Made by a program: the position numbers and the translations under genes | Shown here: piece by piece, positions 8,749 to 19,777 of the stretch | Layout: every line of letters starts with the position of its first letter | Numbering within the stretch: the first letter of the stretch is position 1 | The notes under the pieces: generated by a model | Seen by the model: only the letters and a program-made list of their open reading frames with translations | Database searches by the model: none | What the model was told of the DNA's origin: nothing | NCBI RefSeq assembly: GCF_001442535.1 | Contig: NZ_CP013141.1 | Coordinates: 4,644,724-4,706,132, forward strand | Reading direction: 5' to 3' | Length of the DNA: 61,409 nt | Origin: Lysobacter antibioticus | GTDB lineage: Bacteria > Pseudomonadota > Gammaproteobacteria > Xanthomonadales > Xanthomonadaceae

Positions 8749-9525
8749 TCAGCCCGGCTTGCGCCGCAAATGCAGGAACAGCGGCCATTGCAGGGTCCGC
8801 ACATCACCCGATGCGCCCCAGGCCGCCGACAGGGCCGGCCCATGGCGCGCGACCGGGTCTTCGCCGGTGGCCGCGCGGCAGCGCGCCGTCGCCGACATGC
8901 TGTTCAAATAGCCGAGAAAGCGCCGCAGCCCCCACTCCGCCTCCAGCCACATGGCTGGCGCCGGCAAGGCCGGGAACGGCCATTCGTAACCGGCATAACG
9001 CTGTTCGATCTGGACCCGCTCCGGCGGCCAATATTCCTCGATCTGCTCGCGGAAGTCGGCGACCGCGCCGACCATGCCCTCCGGCGCCAGAAAATCGCAG
9101 TAGCCCCAGGCCGCGAGCACGCCGCCGGGCGCCAACACGCGTTCACATTCGGCAAAGAAACGTTCGCGCTCGAACCAGTGCAACGCTTGCGCGACCGCGA
9201 TCAGCTGCACGCTCGCATCGGCTTGGTCGGTGCGCTCCGCCGGTTCGATCGCCAGGCTGACGTTGCCGCTGCCGCGCAAGGCGGCGTCATGCGCCCAGTG
9301 TTGTTCGATCTGTTGCGCACTCGGCTCGGTCGCATGGACCTGGGCGAAGCGCGCCGCCAGGCCGCGCGTGGCCTGGCCGCTGCCGCAACCGGCCTCCCAG
9401 ACTCGCGCCGTCGCCGGTACCTGGGCCGCGATCAGGTCGAACAAAGACTCGGGATACTCGGGCCGTGCCGCCGCGTAGGCACCGGCGAGCGCGGAAAAAT
9501 GATCCTTGAACGCATTGCCGCTCAT
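8749..9525 (-). CDS. Class I SAM-dependent methyltransferase
   Basis: This 258-residue protein has a Rossmann-type SAM-binding domain. VWEAGCGSGQATRGLA around residues 42-57 is motif I, VHATEPSAQQIEQ holds the acidic motif II position, and ASVQLIAVAQALHWFERE followed by RVLAPGGVLAAWGY are motifs III-IV. The AQALHWF signature is typical of the UbiE/COQ5-like methyltransferase_11 group related to yeast TMT1 (trans-aconitate methyltransferase-like), but the substrate cannot be read from sequence. The gene lies 40 bases after ribD on the same strand and just before the FMN riboswitch, so it probably ends the ribD transcript. The ATG at 9525 precedes the conserved FKDHFSALAGAYAAARPEYP. Confidence 0.88.
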   Translation of the reverse strand: MSGNAFKDHFSALAGAYAAARPEYPESLFDLIAAQVPATARVWEAGCGSGQATRGLAARFAQVHATEPSAQQIEQHWAHDAALRGSGNVSLAIEPAERTDQADASVQLIAVAQALHWFERERFFAECERVLAPGGVLAAWGYCDFLAPEGMVGAVADFREQIEEYWPPERVQIEQRYAGYEWPFPALPAPAMWLEAEWGLRRFLGYLNSMSATARCRAATGEDPVARHGPALSAAWGASGDVRTLQWPLFLHLRRKPG

Positions 9526-9565
9526 CGTGGCTCGCTCCGGAAGTGAGGTTCGGCCCCGCCCCGCT

Positions 9566-10666
9566 TCATTGCGGCGGCCGCGGCTGCAACAGCACGCGGG
9601 TGTCCTCGCCGATACGGCGCACATCGACCAGGTCGAGACGCAGCTTGTCCTTCATCGCCTCGATGCCGAGCCCGTCGAACAAGGGGCGTGCGCTTTCGCC
9701 GAGCAACACCGGTGCGACGTACAGCAAGACCTCGTCGACCCAGCCGCCGGCCAGAAAGGCACCGGCCAGGGTCGCGCCGGCCTCGAGCTGGATCTCGTTG
9801 ACGCCGCGTTCGGCGAGCAGCTTGAGCACCGCTTCCAGGTCGATCAGGCCTTCGTGCATCGGCACCGCCGCGTGCTGGGCGGCGAAACCGCGCGGCGGCT
9901 TGGCGTCGGGCGCATGCAGGTACAGGGTCGGCGCATCGCCTTCGCGCACGCGGCCGCGCGCGACCGTCGCCAGGCCCGGGTCGAGCACCACCCGCAACGG
10001 CGCGACGAAGGCGGTGTCGTCGTGCAGGCGCACGGTCAGCGAGGGATCGTCGGCGAGCACGGTGCCGGCACCGGTCACGATCGCACCGGCGCGCGCGCGC
10101 CAGTGCTGCACGTCCAGGCGCGAGGCTTCGCCGCTGATCCACTTGGATTCGCCGCTGGCGAGCGCGCTGCGCCCGTCGATGCTGGTCGCGAGCTTGACCC
10201 GCAACCACGGCCGGCCGCGCTCGATGCGCGACAGGTAACCGCGATTGAGCGCACGCGCCTGCGCTTCCATCAAACCGCTCGCGACCTCGATGCCGGCCGC
10301 CTGCAGTTTCACGAAACCGGCGCCGTCGACCTGTGGGAACGGGTCGCGCATCGCCGCGACCACGCGGGCGACGCCGGCCGCGATCAAGGCCTCGCTGCAC
10401 GGCCCGGTGCGTCCGGTATGGGCGCACGGCTCCAGGGTCACGTAGGCGGTCGCGCCGCGTGCGCGCTCGCCAGCCGCGCGCAGCGCATGCACTTCCGCAT
10501 GCGGCTCGCCGGCGCGCTCGTGCCAGCCCTCGCCGACGACTTCGTCGCCGTGGGCGATCACGCAACCGACCATGGGGTTGGGCTTGGTGGTGTAGGCGCC
10601 CTTCTCGGCCAGGCGCAGCGCGCGGGCCATGTGGACGTGATCGGTGGCGGTGAATGCTGGGGTCAT
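9566..10666 (-). CDS. ribD: Bifunctional pyrimidine deaminase / reductase of riboflavin synthesis
   Basis: RibD performs the second and third steps of riboflavin synthesis, deaminating and then reducing the pyrimidine released by GTP cyclohydrolase II. The 366-residue protein has an N-terminal deaminase domain with the zinc motif HAEVHAL and PCAHTGRTGPC, and a C-terminal reductase domain with LRVKLATSIDGRSAL, KWISGEASRLDVQHWRA and IQLEAGATLAGAF. Its ATG (10666) overlaps the stop of the preceding exported-protein gene (ATGA). It is therefore transcribed with that gene and not directly behind the FMN riboswitch, which lies downstream of it on the same strand. Regulation of ribD by FMN would need a separate signal, and none was seen. 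Confidence 0.96.
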   Translation of the reverse strand: MTPAFTATDHVHMARALRLAEKGAYTTKPNPMVGCVIAHGDEVVGEGWHERAGEPHAEVHALRAAGERARGATAYVTLEPCAHTGRTGPCSEALIAAGVARVVAAMRDPFPQVDGAGFVKLQAAGIEVASGLMEAQARALNRGYLSRIERGRPWLRVKLATSIDGRSALASGESKWISGEASRLDVQHWRARAGAIVTGAGTVLADDPSLTVRLHDDTAFVAPLRVVLDPGLATVARGRVREGDAPTLYLHAPDAKPPRGFAAQHAAVPMHEGLIDLEAVLKLLAERGVNEIQLEAGATLAGAFLAGGWVDEVLLYVAPVLLGESARPLFDGLGIEAMKDKLRLDLVDVRRIGEDTRVLLQPRPPQ

Positions 10667-11529
10667 GGTGCGCGCTTGAAATGGGTGGCGTCGGGGAAAT
10701 CGGAAATCAGGCTGCGGTCGGCCTGCACGGTCAGGGTCATCACGCCGCCTTCGGCCGCGCCGGTGGCCTGCGCGTCGAACTCGATCAGGTACAGCAGCTT
10801 GGTCGGATCGTCCACCGTCAGCCAGCGTGACGTATCGGGCTGCTCGGGGAAGCGTACGCCTATCGCTTTCACCGCGGCATCGGCGGGCAAGGCCTCGAAC
10901 TCGAATTGGCCATCGGCGCCCTGCGCTGCGCTTTGCTCGACTACCCGGCCATCGGACAGTCGCAGCATGGCCTTGGCATCGCCCACTGCCAGGCCGTAGC
11001 GCGGATCGTAGACCTTTACCCGCACCGTCTCGCCGCCTCGACGCTGCCGATGCGCCCACCAAGCCCCCGGCGGCAGCAGCCCCGCGTCGACGGCCTGCTG
11101 CAGGGTGCCGATGCCGTCGCCGCGCACCTCGTTCAGATCGGCTTCGGTCAACGGCGGCGGCAGCTTGCGCCGGAGTCCGTTCTCGCTGTCGGGCGCGCGC
11201 TCCACCAGCACGACGGTCTGCTCGCTGCGTTGCCAGCAGCCGGCCACGTCCATGCCGGGCATCGGCACGCCGCGCATGCGGAAGCTGCCGTCCTGGTTCA
11301 GCTGCAGGCTCGGCGCCGCCTTCGCTTCGATACCGGCATAAGCCCCCGCCAGCGCCGCGTCGGCGGGCTCGCAAGCGGCGATGGCGGACGTCGCCGGAAG
11401 CGCGAAGCACGCGATCACGGCGAGCACGCCGGCGCAAACCGCACGGCCTCGGCGTTGCGTGGGCCGGTCGGCGCGGGTCGGCACGACCGCAGCCCTGATG
11501 CGATCTCGCGCGGCGGTTTCATCGTTCAT
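10663..11529 (-). CDS. Exported protein of unknown function, paralogue of the next gene upstream
   Basis: The protein is 288 residues from the ATG at 11529, which is preceded by a textbook AGGAGG five bases away; an upstream in-frame ATG at 11562 would overlap the neighbour and lacks such a site. A signal segment (about residues 30-52, AGVLAVIACFALPATSAIAA) is followed by CEPADAALAGAYAGIE. No catalytic motif is recognised. Shared elements with the neighbouring 411-residue protein include an ALAGxY start, a short LNQDGSF/LEPDGRF strand, a DPRYG/DPQRG turn and an SDGR strand. The stop overlaps the ribD start, so it is expressed with ribD. Function unknown; location outside the cytoplasm is inferred from the signal peptide. 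Confidence 0.8.
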   Translation of the reverse strand: MNDETAARDRIRAAVVPTRADRPTQRRGRAVCAGVLAVIACFALPATSAIAACEPADAALAGAYAGIEAKAAPSLQLNQDGSFRMRGVPMPGMDVAGCWQRSEQTVVLVERAPDSENGLRRKLPPPLTEADLNEVRGDGIGTLQQAVDAGLLPPGAWWAHRQRRGGETVRVKVYDPRYGLAVGDAKAMLRLSDGRVVEQSAAQGADGQFEFEALPADAAVKAIGVRFPEQPDTSRWLTVDDPTKLLYLIEFDAQATGAAEGGVMTLTVQADRSLISDFPDATHFKRAP

Positions 11530-11548
11530 CGCAGCCTCCTGCGGGCCA

Positions 11549-12784
11549 TCAATGCCGCACATAACGGCCGGGTATTCGGGGCGCGATCAGATCGCCGTCG
11601 TCCTGGGTCAGGATGAGTTGCTCGAACGACGCGGGCATCGCCGCGGCGGTGTCCAGGCGTATGGCGAAAATGCGGCCTCTGCTTTCGTCCAGCGCCAGGG
11701 TTTCGCGCGGACGGTCGGCGGGTTGCAGGATCGCCTGGGCGAGTCGCACGCCGGGACGTTGCACCGCCAGGGCCCAACCGCCCGGACTGGTTTCGGTGCG
11801 CTCGCTGCGGCCGTCGGAATACACGAACTCGACGCCGATCCCCTGGGCCCGATAGCCGCGCTGCGGGTCGCCGATCACGACCGCATAGCCGCCTCGTCCG
11901 TCCGCCTTGGCTGCGGGGTCCAGGCAGCGTTCGCGGTCGAATCGCGGAGCAGGCTGCTTGGGCATCGCGCGGCCCGCCTTCGCGTGCAGTGCGGCGGCTT
12001 GCTCGAACCGTTGCAGATAGGTCCGCACCGCGATATCCGCCGCCACTTGGTGCTCTTCGAGCGCGCCGTCTTCGAATATCCCGTCTTGAGGCATGCCGTT
12101 TTGTTCTGCGCCGCCGTCATCCGCACCAGCTGCAGCCGCACCAGCCGCAGCCTCACCAGCCGCAACCGCGGCCGCATTACTCAGCGGCGGCGCTTGCCAG
12201 GCTTTCGGCTTGGTCTGCGCAGCCGTCGCTTCCAGCGCCAGCCGCGACTGTTCGAGCGCCGCCAGGGCCGGCGCAAGAGACGCTTCGGCGGCGCTGCGGC
12301 CTGCGCGATCGACCGGGGTGGCAGCGGACAAGCTGGCCGCGACCAGCTCGGCATATTCGAAACCGGACTGGTAGGTCTTCAAGTAACCGCAGGCCTCCTC
12401 GATCAAAGCGTCTTGCCGCTCCGCCGCGAACTCGTCCAGGCGCTTTTGCGCGTCGGGAGTCCAGGCGACGACCTGATCGAACGAAAACACAGGCTGGTCG
12501 CCCGCGGGGTTTTGCACGCTCAGCACGATGCCGTTGCCGCCCACGTTCCATAGGCCGCTGGCGGACTCGACCATCAAGCCGTAGCTGAGGCTCCATTGGA
12601 AACGTCCGTCGGGTTCGAGCACCAACTCCGAGCCGGCGTCGTCGGCGCCTTCCAGGTAATAGTGGCCGGCCAACGCCGCGCGCTGCCGGTCCTCGACCGG
12701 GTCGGCGGCCTGCGCCCAGCACGGCAGCATGGCCAGCACCAATTGGGCGAGCATCAGCCGTGCGGATCGGTATGCCTTCAACAT
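11549..12784 (-). CDS. Exported protein of unknown function with Ala-rich central linker
   Basis: This 411-residue protein has a clear signal peptide (LVLAMLPCWAQAA, cleavage near residue 26). An N-terminal domain starts ALAGHYYLEGADDAG and contains LVLEPDGRFQWSLSYGLMVE and SGLWNVGGNG, a pattern seen in small beta-barrel exported proteins. The middle (about residues 175-235) is alanine-rich and low complexity, and a C-terminal domain follows with IGDPQRGYRAQGIGVEF and YSDGRSERTE. It resembles the downstream gene's product in both end domains, so the two look like diverged tandem duplicates, the longer one carrying an inserted linker. It is the first gene of a unit reading into ribD. No function can be assigned. 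Confidence 0.8.
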   Translation of the reverse strand: MLKAYRSARLMLAQLVLAMLPCWAQAADPVEDRQRAALAGHYYLEGADDAGSELVLEPDGRFQWSLSYGLMVESASGLWNVGGNGIVLSVQNPAGDQPVFSFDQVVAWTPDAQKRLDEFAAERQDALIEEACGYLKTYQSGFEYAELVAASLSAATPVDRAGRSAAEASLAPALAALEQSRLALEATAAQTKPKAWQAPPLSNAAAVAAGEAAAGAAAAGADDGGAEQNGMPQDGIFEDGALEEHQVAADIAVRTYLQRFEQAAALHAKAGRAMPKQPAPRFDRERCLDPAAKADGRGGYAVVIGDPQRGYRAQGIGVEFVYSDGRSERTETSPGGWALAVQRPGVRLAQAILQPADRPRETLALDESRGRIFAIRLDTAAAMPASFEQLILTQDDGDLIAPRIPGRYVRH

Positions 12785-12833
12785 GCGCGAACTCCCTTCG
12801 CCGCGTAAGCGTGGCCAGCGTCGGCCGATGCGC

Positions 12834-13352
12834 TCAGCGCTTCTTCTTGTCCGGACGCGGCTCGTCCTCGCCGAGCAAGGGCAGTTGCCCCTCGCCGGGG
12901 ATATCGCGTTCGAGCCGGTCGAGCTCTTCGCGGAAATCGGCGACGTCTTCGAACGAGCGATAGACCGAGGCGAAACGCACGTAGCCGACGTGGTCGAGCT
13001 TGCGCAACTCGGCCATGACGAACTCGCCGACCCGGCGCGAGGCGAGTTCGCGCTCGGCGGTCATGCGCAATTGGTGGACCACCGCGCGCACCGCCGATTC
13101 GATCTGTTCTTCCGAGACCGGCCGCTTCTGCAGGGCGCGGTCGAAACCGGCGCGCAGCTTGCGCGCGTCGAAGGCCTCGCGGCGGCCGTCGCCCTTGATG
13201 ATGACCGGCAGCTTGAGTTCGATCGTCTCGATCGTGCTGAAACGCTCCCCGCAGGCCTCGCAGACGCGACGGCGGCGGATGGTCGCGCCGTCGTCGGACA
13301 CGCGCGAATCGATGACCCGGGTGTCCACGTGCTGGCAGAAAGGGCAATGCAT
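12834..13352 (-). CDS. nrdR: Transcriptional repressor NrdR
   Basis: NrdR represses ribonucleotide reductase genes, sensing ATP and dATP through its ATP-cone domain and binding DNA with a zinc ribbon. The 172-residue protein starts with [17 protein letters not shown] and continues to [13 protein letters not shown], giving the four zinc cysteines (CPFC and CEAC). The ATP-cone covers roughly residues 49-139 and begins [17 protein letters not shown]. It has a Lys/Arg-rich tail ([10 protein letters not shown]) slightly longer than in E. coli. It lies downstream of glyA on the same strand, the common glyA-nrdR order in proteobacteria, but is separated from it here by three copies of a 141-bp repeat. 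Confidence 0.97.
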   Translation of the reverse strand: MHCPFCQHVDTRVIDSRVSDDGATIRRRRVCEACGERFSTIETIELKLPVIIKGDGRREAFDARKLRAGFDRALQKRPVSEEQIESAVRAVVHQLRMTAERELASRRVGEFVMAELRKLDHVGYVRFASVYRSFEDVADFREELDRLERDIPGEGQLPLLGEDEPRPDKKKR

Positions 13353-13356
13353 AGGC

Positions 13357-13779
13357 TAGGAACGAGTCGAAAGGAGTGAGAAACGAGCGGAAAAGCCGAA
13401 GACTCGGCCACTGTCCTCCGAACCGGCAACAAGAACAAGCCACGAGGCGGCCGCCCTTACTCGTTCCTCACTCCTCATCACTCGTTACTCGCTTTCATAG
13501 GAACGAGTCGAAAGGAGTGAGAAACGAGTGGAAAAGCCGAAGACTCGGCCACTGTCCTCCGAACCGGCAACAAGAACAAGCCACGAGGCGGCCGCCCTTG
13601 CTCGTTCCTCACTCCTCATCATTCGTTACTCGCTTTCATAGGAACGAGTCGAAAGGAGTGAGAAACGAGCGGAAAAGCCGAAGACTCGGCCACTGTCCTC
13701 CGAACCGGCAACAAGAACAAGCCACGAGGCGGCCGCCCTTACTCGTTCCTCACTCCTTATCACTCGTTACTCGCCTTCA
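13357..13779. repeat. Three tandem copies of a 141-bp unit with inverted ends
   Basis: The unit starts TAGGAACGAGTCGAAAGGAG at 13357, 13498 and 13639, giving an exact 141-base period, and the copies differ at only a few positions. Each copy has GAAAGGAGTGAGAAACGAG near its left end and CTCGTTCCTCACTCCT near its right end, so one unit could fold into a long hairpin. The block fills the whole 424-base space between glyA and nrdR. It contains no recognisable gene. Because 141 is divisible by three, one frame stays open across the copies, but the encoded 47-residue repeat looks like a by-product. Confidence 0.95.
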
Positions 13780-15030
13780 GCCGTACACCGGGAACTGGGC
13801 GCACTGCTTGGTCACGTTCTCGCGCACCCCGGCGATGACCTTTTCGTCCTTCGGGTTGTCGAGCACGTCGCAGATCCATTCGGCCAGGGCGACGCAATCG
13901 GCTTCCTTGTAGCCGCGGGTGGTGACCGCCGGGGTGCCGATGCGCAGGCCCGAAGTGACGAAGGGCTTTTGCGGGTCGTTCGGCACGGCGTTCTTGTTGA
14001 CCGTGATGTGGGCCAGGCCGAGCGCGGCTTCCGCGTCCTTGCCGGTGATGCCCTTGCCGATCATGTCGACCAGCATCAGGTGGTTCTGGGTGCCGCCGGA
14101 CACGATCTTGTAGCCGCGCGCGGTGATGGTCTTGGCCATCGCCTGGGCGTTCTTGACGACTTGGGCCTGGTATTCCTTGAATTCCGGCTCCAGCGCTTCC
14201 TTGAACGCGACCGCCTTGGCCGCGATCACGTGCATCAGCGGACCGCCCTGGATGCCCGGGAAGACGATGCTCTGCAGCTTCTTGACCAGGTCCTCGGACG
14301 GGTCCTTAGCGACGATGATGCCGCCGCGCGGGCCGCGCAAGGTCTTGTGGGTGGTCGAGGTGACGACGTGAGCGTGCGGCAGCGGGCTCGGATAGACGCC
14401 CGCGGCGATCAGGCCGGCGACGTGGGCCATGTCGACGAACAGGATGGCGCCGATCTTGTCGGCGATGGCGCGGAAGCGCGCCCAGTCGACGACCTGCGAG
14501 TAGGCGCTGAAGCCGGCCACGACCATCTTCGGCTTGTGCTCGACCGCCAGGCGCTCGACTTCGTCGTAATCGATCAGGCCCTGATCGTTGACGCCGTACT
14601 GCACGGCGTTGAACAGCTTGCCGCTGGCGTTGACCTTGGCGCCGTGGGTGAGGTGGCCGCCGTGGGCCAGGCTCATGCCGAGGATGGTGTCGCCCGGGTT
14701 GAGCAGGGCGAAATACACCGCCTGGTTGGCCTGCGAGCCCGAATGCGGCTGGACGTTGGCGTAGTCGGCGCCGAACAGTTCCTTGGCGCGGTCGATCGCC
14801 AGTTGCTCGGCGATGTCGACGAATTCGCAACCGCCGTAATAGCGCTTGCCCGGATAACCCTCGGCGTACTTGTTGGTCAGGACGCTGCCCTGGGCTTCGA
14901 GGACGCGCGGGCTGGCGTAGTTTTCCGAAGCGATCAGCTCGACGTGGTCTTCCTGGCGACGGACCTCGGCGGCGATGGCCTGGGCGAGTTCATCGTCAAA
15001 TCCGGCAATACGGGTGTGGCTCGGGAACAT
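13777..15030 (-). CDS. glyA: Serine hydroxymethyltransferase
   Basis: GlyA interconverts serine and glycine using pyridoxal phosphate and tetrahydrofolate, feeding one-carbon units to purine and thymidylate synthesis. The 417-residue protein has the usual length and motifs: [73 protein letters not shown] and [16 protein letters not shown], in which HKT carries the PLP lysine. The start at 15030 gives [19 protein letters not shown], the normal N-terminus. The gene ends 421 bases before nrdR, across the 141-bp repeat array. Confidence 0.98.
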   Translation of the reverse strand: MFPSHTRIAGFDDELAQAIAAEVRRQEDHVELIASENYASPRVLEAQGSVLTNKYAEGYPGKRYYGGCEFVDIAEQLAIDRAKELFGADYANVQPHSGSQANQAVYFALLNPGDTILGMSLAHGGHLTHGAKVNASGKLFNAVQYGVNDQGLIDYDEVERLAVEHKPKMVVAGFSAYSQVVDWARFRAIADKIGAILFVDMAHVAGLIAAGVYPSPLPHAHVVTSTTHKTLRGPRGGIIVAKDPSEDLVKKLQSIVFPGIQGGPLMHVIAAKAVAFKEALEPEFKEYQAQVVKNAQAMAKTITARGYKIVSGGTQNHLMLVDMIGKGITGKDAEAALGLAHITVNKNAVPNDPQKPFVTSGLRIGTPAVTTRGYKEADCVALAEWICDVLDNPKDEKVIAGVRENVTKQCAQFPVYG

Positions 15031-15256
15031 TACGCGGCCTCGGGAGGGGAGAGAACGGACGGGAGGGAGGGGGAACCTCGCATCAGGCCGGGCCGTGTGG
15101 ATCCGCGGGCGGGCTTGACGTAAGACTTGAAATGTTAGCCTAGGGGCGTATGGCGGCCAACCGCCAAAGCGGGGCTGCCACCGGCCCCGGCGCCGACGGA
15201 CAATACAGCCTGCGCGCTCCGTCGCCTCCCCTGCCTTGCTTCTGGATGTCCCGATC

Positions 15257-16159
15257 GTGAAATGGGTCTTCGTTTTCCTGTTCCTCGCCAGCGCGGTGTA
15301 CGTGCACCTGCGCGGCCGCGTACGCCACCGTCTTGGCCGCCAATTGCTCGACCACTCGACCTTCATGGCGCCGATCAACGTGCTGATGTACGCCTGCTCG
15401 CGCGTGCCGACCACTGCCTTCCTGAGCCCGGACCAGCATTTCCCCGAGCTCGAACCGCTGCGCGCGCGCTGGCGCGACATCCGCACCGAAGCCCTGCATT
15501 TGCGCGCGATCCAGCAGATCAAGGCCGCCGACGGCTACAACGACGTCGGCTTCAACTCCTTCTTCCGCCGTGGCTGGAAGCGCTTCTACCTGAAGTGGTA
15601 CGACGACGCGCACCCCTCGGCGGCCGAGCTGTGCCCGGTCACCACCGAGCTGCTGCGGCAGATACCGGGGGTCAAGGCGGCGATGTTCACCGAGCTGCCG
15701 CCCGGCGGCGAGCTGCGCCCGCATCGCGACCCCTATGCCGGCTCGCTGCGCCTGCACCTGGGCCTGGACACGCCCAACGACGACGCCTGCTTCATCGACG
15801 TCGACGGCACCCGCTACAGCTGGCGCGACGGCGAATGGACCATGTTCGACGAAACCTATATCCACTGGGCCCAGAACGGTTCCGAGCAGAACCGCATCAT
15901 CCTGTTCTGCGACATCGAACGGCCGATGCGCTGGGGCTGGGCGCGCGGCCTGAACCGGTTCATCGCCAAGAACCTGATCGCCGCGGGCGCCTCGCCGAAC
16001 ATGGAAGGCGACAAGACCGGCGGCATCAACCGCCTGTTCAAGTATTTCTACGCCCTGCGCCTGAAGACCAAGGCCCTGCGGGCGCGCAGCAAGGGCACGT
16101 ATTACGCGCTCAAGTACGCCCTGGTCGCCGGCGTCATCGCGCTGATCGTCTGGCTGTAA
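15257..16159 (+). CDS. lpxO: Aspartyl/asparaginyl beta-hydroxylase family protein, LpxO-like
   Basis: The family includes LpxO, an Fe(II)/2-oxoglutarate dioxygenase that 2-hydroxylates a secondary acyl chain of lipid A. The 300-residue protein (GTG at 15257; a TTG at 15236 is also in frame) begins with a membrane anchor, [19 protein letters not shown], as LpxO does. The iron site is visible as [18 protein letters not shown] (His and Asp) and ETYIHWAQN (distal His), with Arg residues near [12 protein letters not shown] for 2-oxoglutarate. A second hydrophobic segment ends the protein ([12 protein letters not shown]). It diverges from glyA across about 226 bases. The lipid A role is inferred from membrane anchors and length; other beta-hydroxylase substrates are possible. 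Confidence 0.85.
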   Translation: MKWVFVFLFLASAVYVHLRGRVRHRLGRQLLDHSTFMAPINVLMYACSRVPTTAFLSPDQHFPELEPLRARWRDIRTEALHLRAIQQIKAADGYNDVGFNSFFRRGWKRFYLKWYDDAHPSAAELCPVTTELLRQIPGVKAAMFTELPPGGELRPHRDPYAGSLRLHLGLDTPNDDACFIDVDGTRYSWRDGEWTMFDETYIHWAQNGSEQNRIILFCDIERPMRWGWARGLNRFIAKNLIAAGASPNMEGDKTGGINRLFKYFYALRLKTKALRARSKGTYYALKYALVAGVIALIVWL

Positions 16160-16449
16160 CCCCTTCGGCGAAGCTGAACCCAGGCACGGCAAGGCTTTCC
16201 ATCTCTCCAGCCCTGTCCGCAACGAGGCGCCGGCCGCCTGAGGCGCCGATCCGGCCGCCGTACAGCCCCAGCGGCCCTTTCCGGGCCTCGCCAACGGGCT
16301 CTCGGCGGTTCCCCGTCCCGCTACACCCGCCCTATCCCGCCGGCCCTCGCGCTGGAACGCAGCCAGCGCCTGCGGGATAATCGCGGTTTCCCGCCCCGCC
16401 CCAGGCCATCCCTCGGCCCGGCTCGGCGCGTCCATGCTTCGGAGCCCGC

Positions 16450-18111
<1,662 letters not shown>

Positions 18112-18120
18112 GGTTCCGGG

Positions 18121-18146
18121 CCGCCCGCGCTCCAGCGCGCGGGCGG
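18121..18146 (+). terminator. GC-rich hairpin after ettA
   Basis: A ten-base perfect stem (CCGCCCGCGC/GCGCGGGCGG) with a six-base loop starts nine bases after the ettA stop. There is no clear T run after it, so it is a terminator candidate by position and stability only. Confidence 0.45.
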
Positions 18147-18372
18147 CTTGGTCGCATTGATCCTCACGACGATGCGGCCTTCGTCTACGCCCTTCCCGAG
18201 CGCGCGGCAAAAACCGCGCAGCGCAGATCGAGACCGGACGGGCTCCGGCGATCGCCGCAGCGACGGGCCGCGAGTTTGCGCTCTCGCCCGCAACGACGCG
18301 CTCCTGCCTACCTGCATCATCCAACGCGAACACGGGGCCTCACGCCCTTCGTCGCCACTACGTCTGGTCCGC

Positions 18373-18783
18373 ATGCCCGCCGTCCTGCTTCCCTTGCTGT
18401 GCTTCATCGCCTTTCTCGCCTTCGCGCCCGAAGCGGCGATGAAATTCGCGGCCTGGTTCCTGGTCACCACCGCGGTGGTGCGGGTCGCGGCCGACAAGGC
18501 CGTCGGCCTGGAAACCGGTTGGGGCGAGGCGGCCAAGGCGGTGATCTGGGCCGCGCTGCTGCCCCTGCTAACGATCTTCGGCTTGCTCAGCTTCGGCCTG
18601 TCCACCGGCATCACCCAGTTCGAAGGTCTCGCTGCGATCGCGATCCTCGTCATGTTGTCGGGCTCGTTCGTCGCCGCCTTCATGCTGGCTTTGCACACCA
18701 GCCTCAAGGACAGTGCGATCATCGCCTCGATCACCACCGTCGCCAGCGCGGCGATGGCGATGCTGGTCCGCGCGCTGGCCTGA
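18373..18783 (+). CDS. Small membrane protein of unknown function
   Basis: The protein is 136 residues from the ATG at 18373, the first start followed by a hydrophobic N-terminus. Four membrane segments are apparent: LLPLLCFIAFLAFAP, AAWFLVTTAVVRVAA, VIWAALLPLLTIFGLLSFG and a long C-terminal pair around IAILVMLSGSFVAAFMLAL and IIASITTVASAAMAMLV. There are no catalytic motifs and no family is recognised. It lies between ettA and map with its own upstream space of about 260 bases; nothing in its neighbours suggests a role. Confidence 0.65.
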   Translation: MPAVLLPLLCFIAFLAFAPEAAMKFAAWFLVTTAVVRVAADKAVGLETGWGEAAKAVIWAALLPLLTIFGLLSFGLSTGITQFEGLAAIAILVMLSGSFVAAFMLALHTSLKDSAIIASITTVASAAMAMLVRALA

Positions 18784-18860
18784 AGCCGAGGCCCGATCCG
18801 AACGATGCGCACCGACCGATCGCCGCCGCCCAGCCTCCCCCACCGACCGAGGAGCGCATC

Positions 18861-19598
18861 ATGACCGTCGAACAAGCCTACGAACTCGAAGGACTGCGCC
18901 GCGCGGGCGCGCTGGTGTCGGGCATTCTGGCGACCATGCGCGAAGCCGCCGTGGCCGGTGCGGTCTCGCGCGACCTCGATGCGATCGGCGCGCAAATGAT
19001 GCGCGCGGCCGGCGCGCGCTCGGCACCGGCGCTGACCTACGACTTCCCCGGCGCGACCTGCATCAGCATCAACGCGGTCGCCGCCCACGGCATTCCCGAC
19101 GGCTCCGTGCTGCGCGACGGCGACCTGGTCAACATCGACGTTTCGGCCGAGCTCGACGGTTACTTCGCCGACACCGGCGGCAGCTTCGTGGTCGGCACCG
19201 CGAGCGAAGCGCAGCAGCGCCTGCTCGATGCCACGCGCGAAGCCCGCGACGCGGCGATCGCGCAGTTGCGCGCCGGCAACCTGATCAACAGCATCGGCCG
19301 CACCGTCGAGGGCATCGCCGCACGGCGCGGCTTCCGGGTGATCCGCAACCTCGGCAGCCACGGCGTCGGCCGTTCGCTGCACGAAGCGCCCGGCAGCATT
19401 CCCGGCTACTACGATCCGCGCGACACCCGGCGCCTGCACGACGGCATGGTAATTACGATCGAACCCTTCCTGGCCACCCATTGCACCCAGGTCGACGAAG
19501 GCGACGACGGCTGGGCGATGCGTTGCCGCCGCGGTTATGCGGCGCAGTTCGAGCACACCGTCGTGGTCACCCACGGCGCACCGATCATCGTGACCTGA
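18861..19598 (+). CDS. map: Type I methionine aminopeptidase
   Basis: Removes the N-terminal methionine from nascent proteins. The 245-residue protein has the pita-bread fold motifs: AVAAHGIPDG (substrate His), NIDVSAELDGYFADTGGSF (the two metal-binding Asp), NLGSHGVGRSLHEAPG (metal His), VITIEPFLA (metal Glu) and AQFEHTVVVTHG (last metal Glu). It is slightly shorter than E. coli Map (264 aa) and the central segment differs (GYYDPRDTRRLHDGM). It is most likely not the only Map, because the main copy usually sits next to rpsB. An AGGAG-like GAGGAGCG precedes the ATG at 18861. Confidence 0.93.
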   Translation: MTVEQAYELEGLRRAGALVSGILATMREAAVAGAVSRDLDAIGAQMMRAAGARSAPALTYDFPGATCISINAVAAHGIPDGSVLRDGDLVNIDVSAELDGYFADTGGSFVVGTASEAQQRLLDATREARDAAIAQLRAGNLINSIGRTVEGIAARRGFRVIRNLGSHGVGRSLHEAPGSIPGYYDPRDTRRLHDGMVITIEPFLATHCTQVDEGDDGWAMRCRRGYAAQFEHTVVVTHGAPIIVT

Positions 19599-19617
19599 AG
19601 GCCGGGGTTCGGAGTCC

Positions 19618-19652
19618 GGGAATCGGGAATCGGGAATCGGGAATCGGGAATC
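19618..19652. repeat. Five tandem copies of GGGAATC
   Basis: A 7-bp unit is repeated exactly five times 20 bases after map. The same word is the building block of the arms of the dispersed elements at 34608-34731 and 56248-56368, so this may be a remnant or slippage product of one such element. Confidence 0.9.
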
Positions 19653-19777
19653 GAAAGTCAAAACCGAAAGCCGACGATGGATAACGGCGCCGGATACGAA
19701 TCCGGCGACAGCATTGAAACGAAACAGCCGCGCTTGCAGACAAACCGAGCACGGCATCACCACGAGGAACCGCATCG

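Noticed and set aside
13376..13912. Plus-strand frame encoding a 47-residue peptide repeated three times
   Set aside because: It stays open only because the 141-bp DNA repeat is a multiple of three; the reading runs into the antisense of glyA and resembles no protein.
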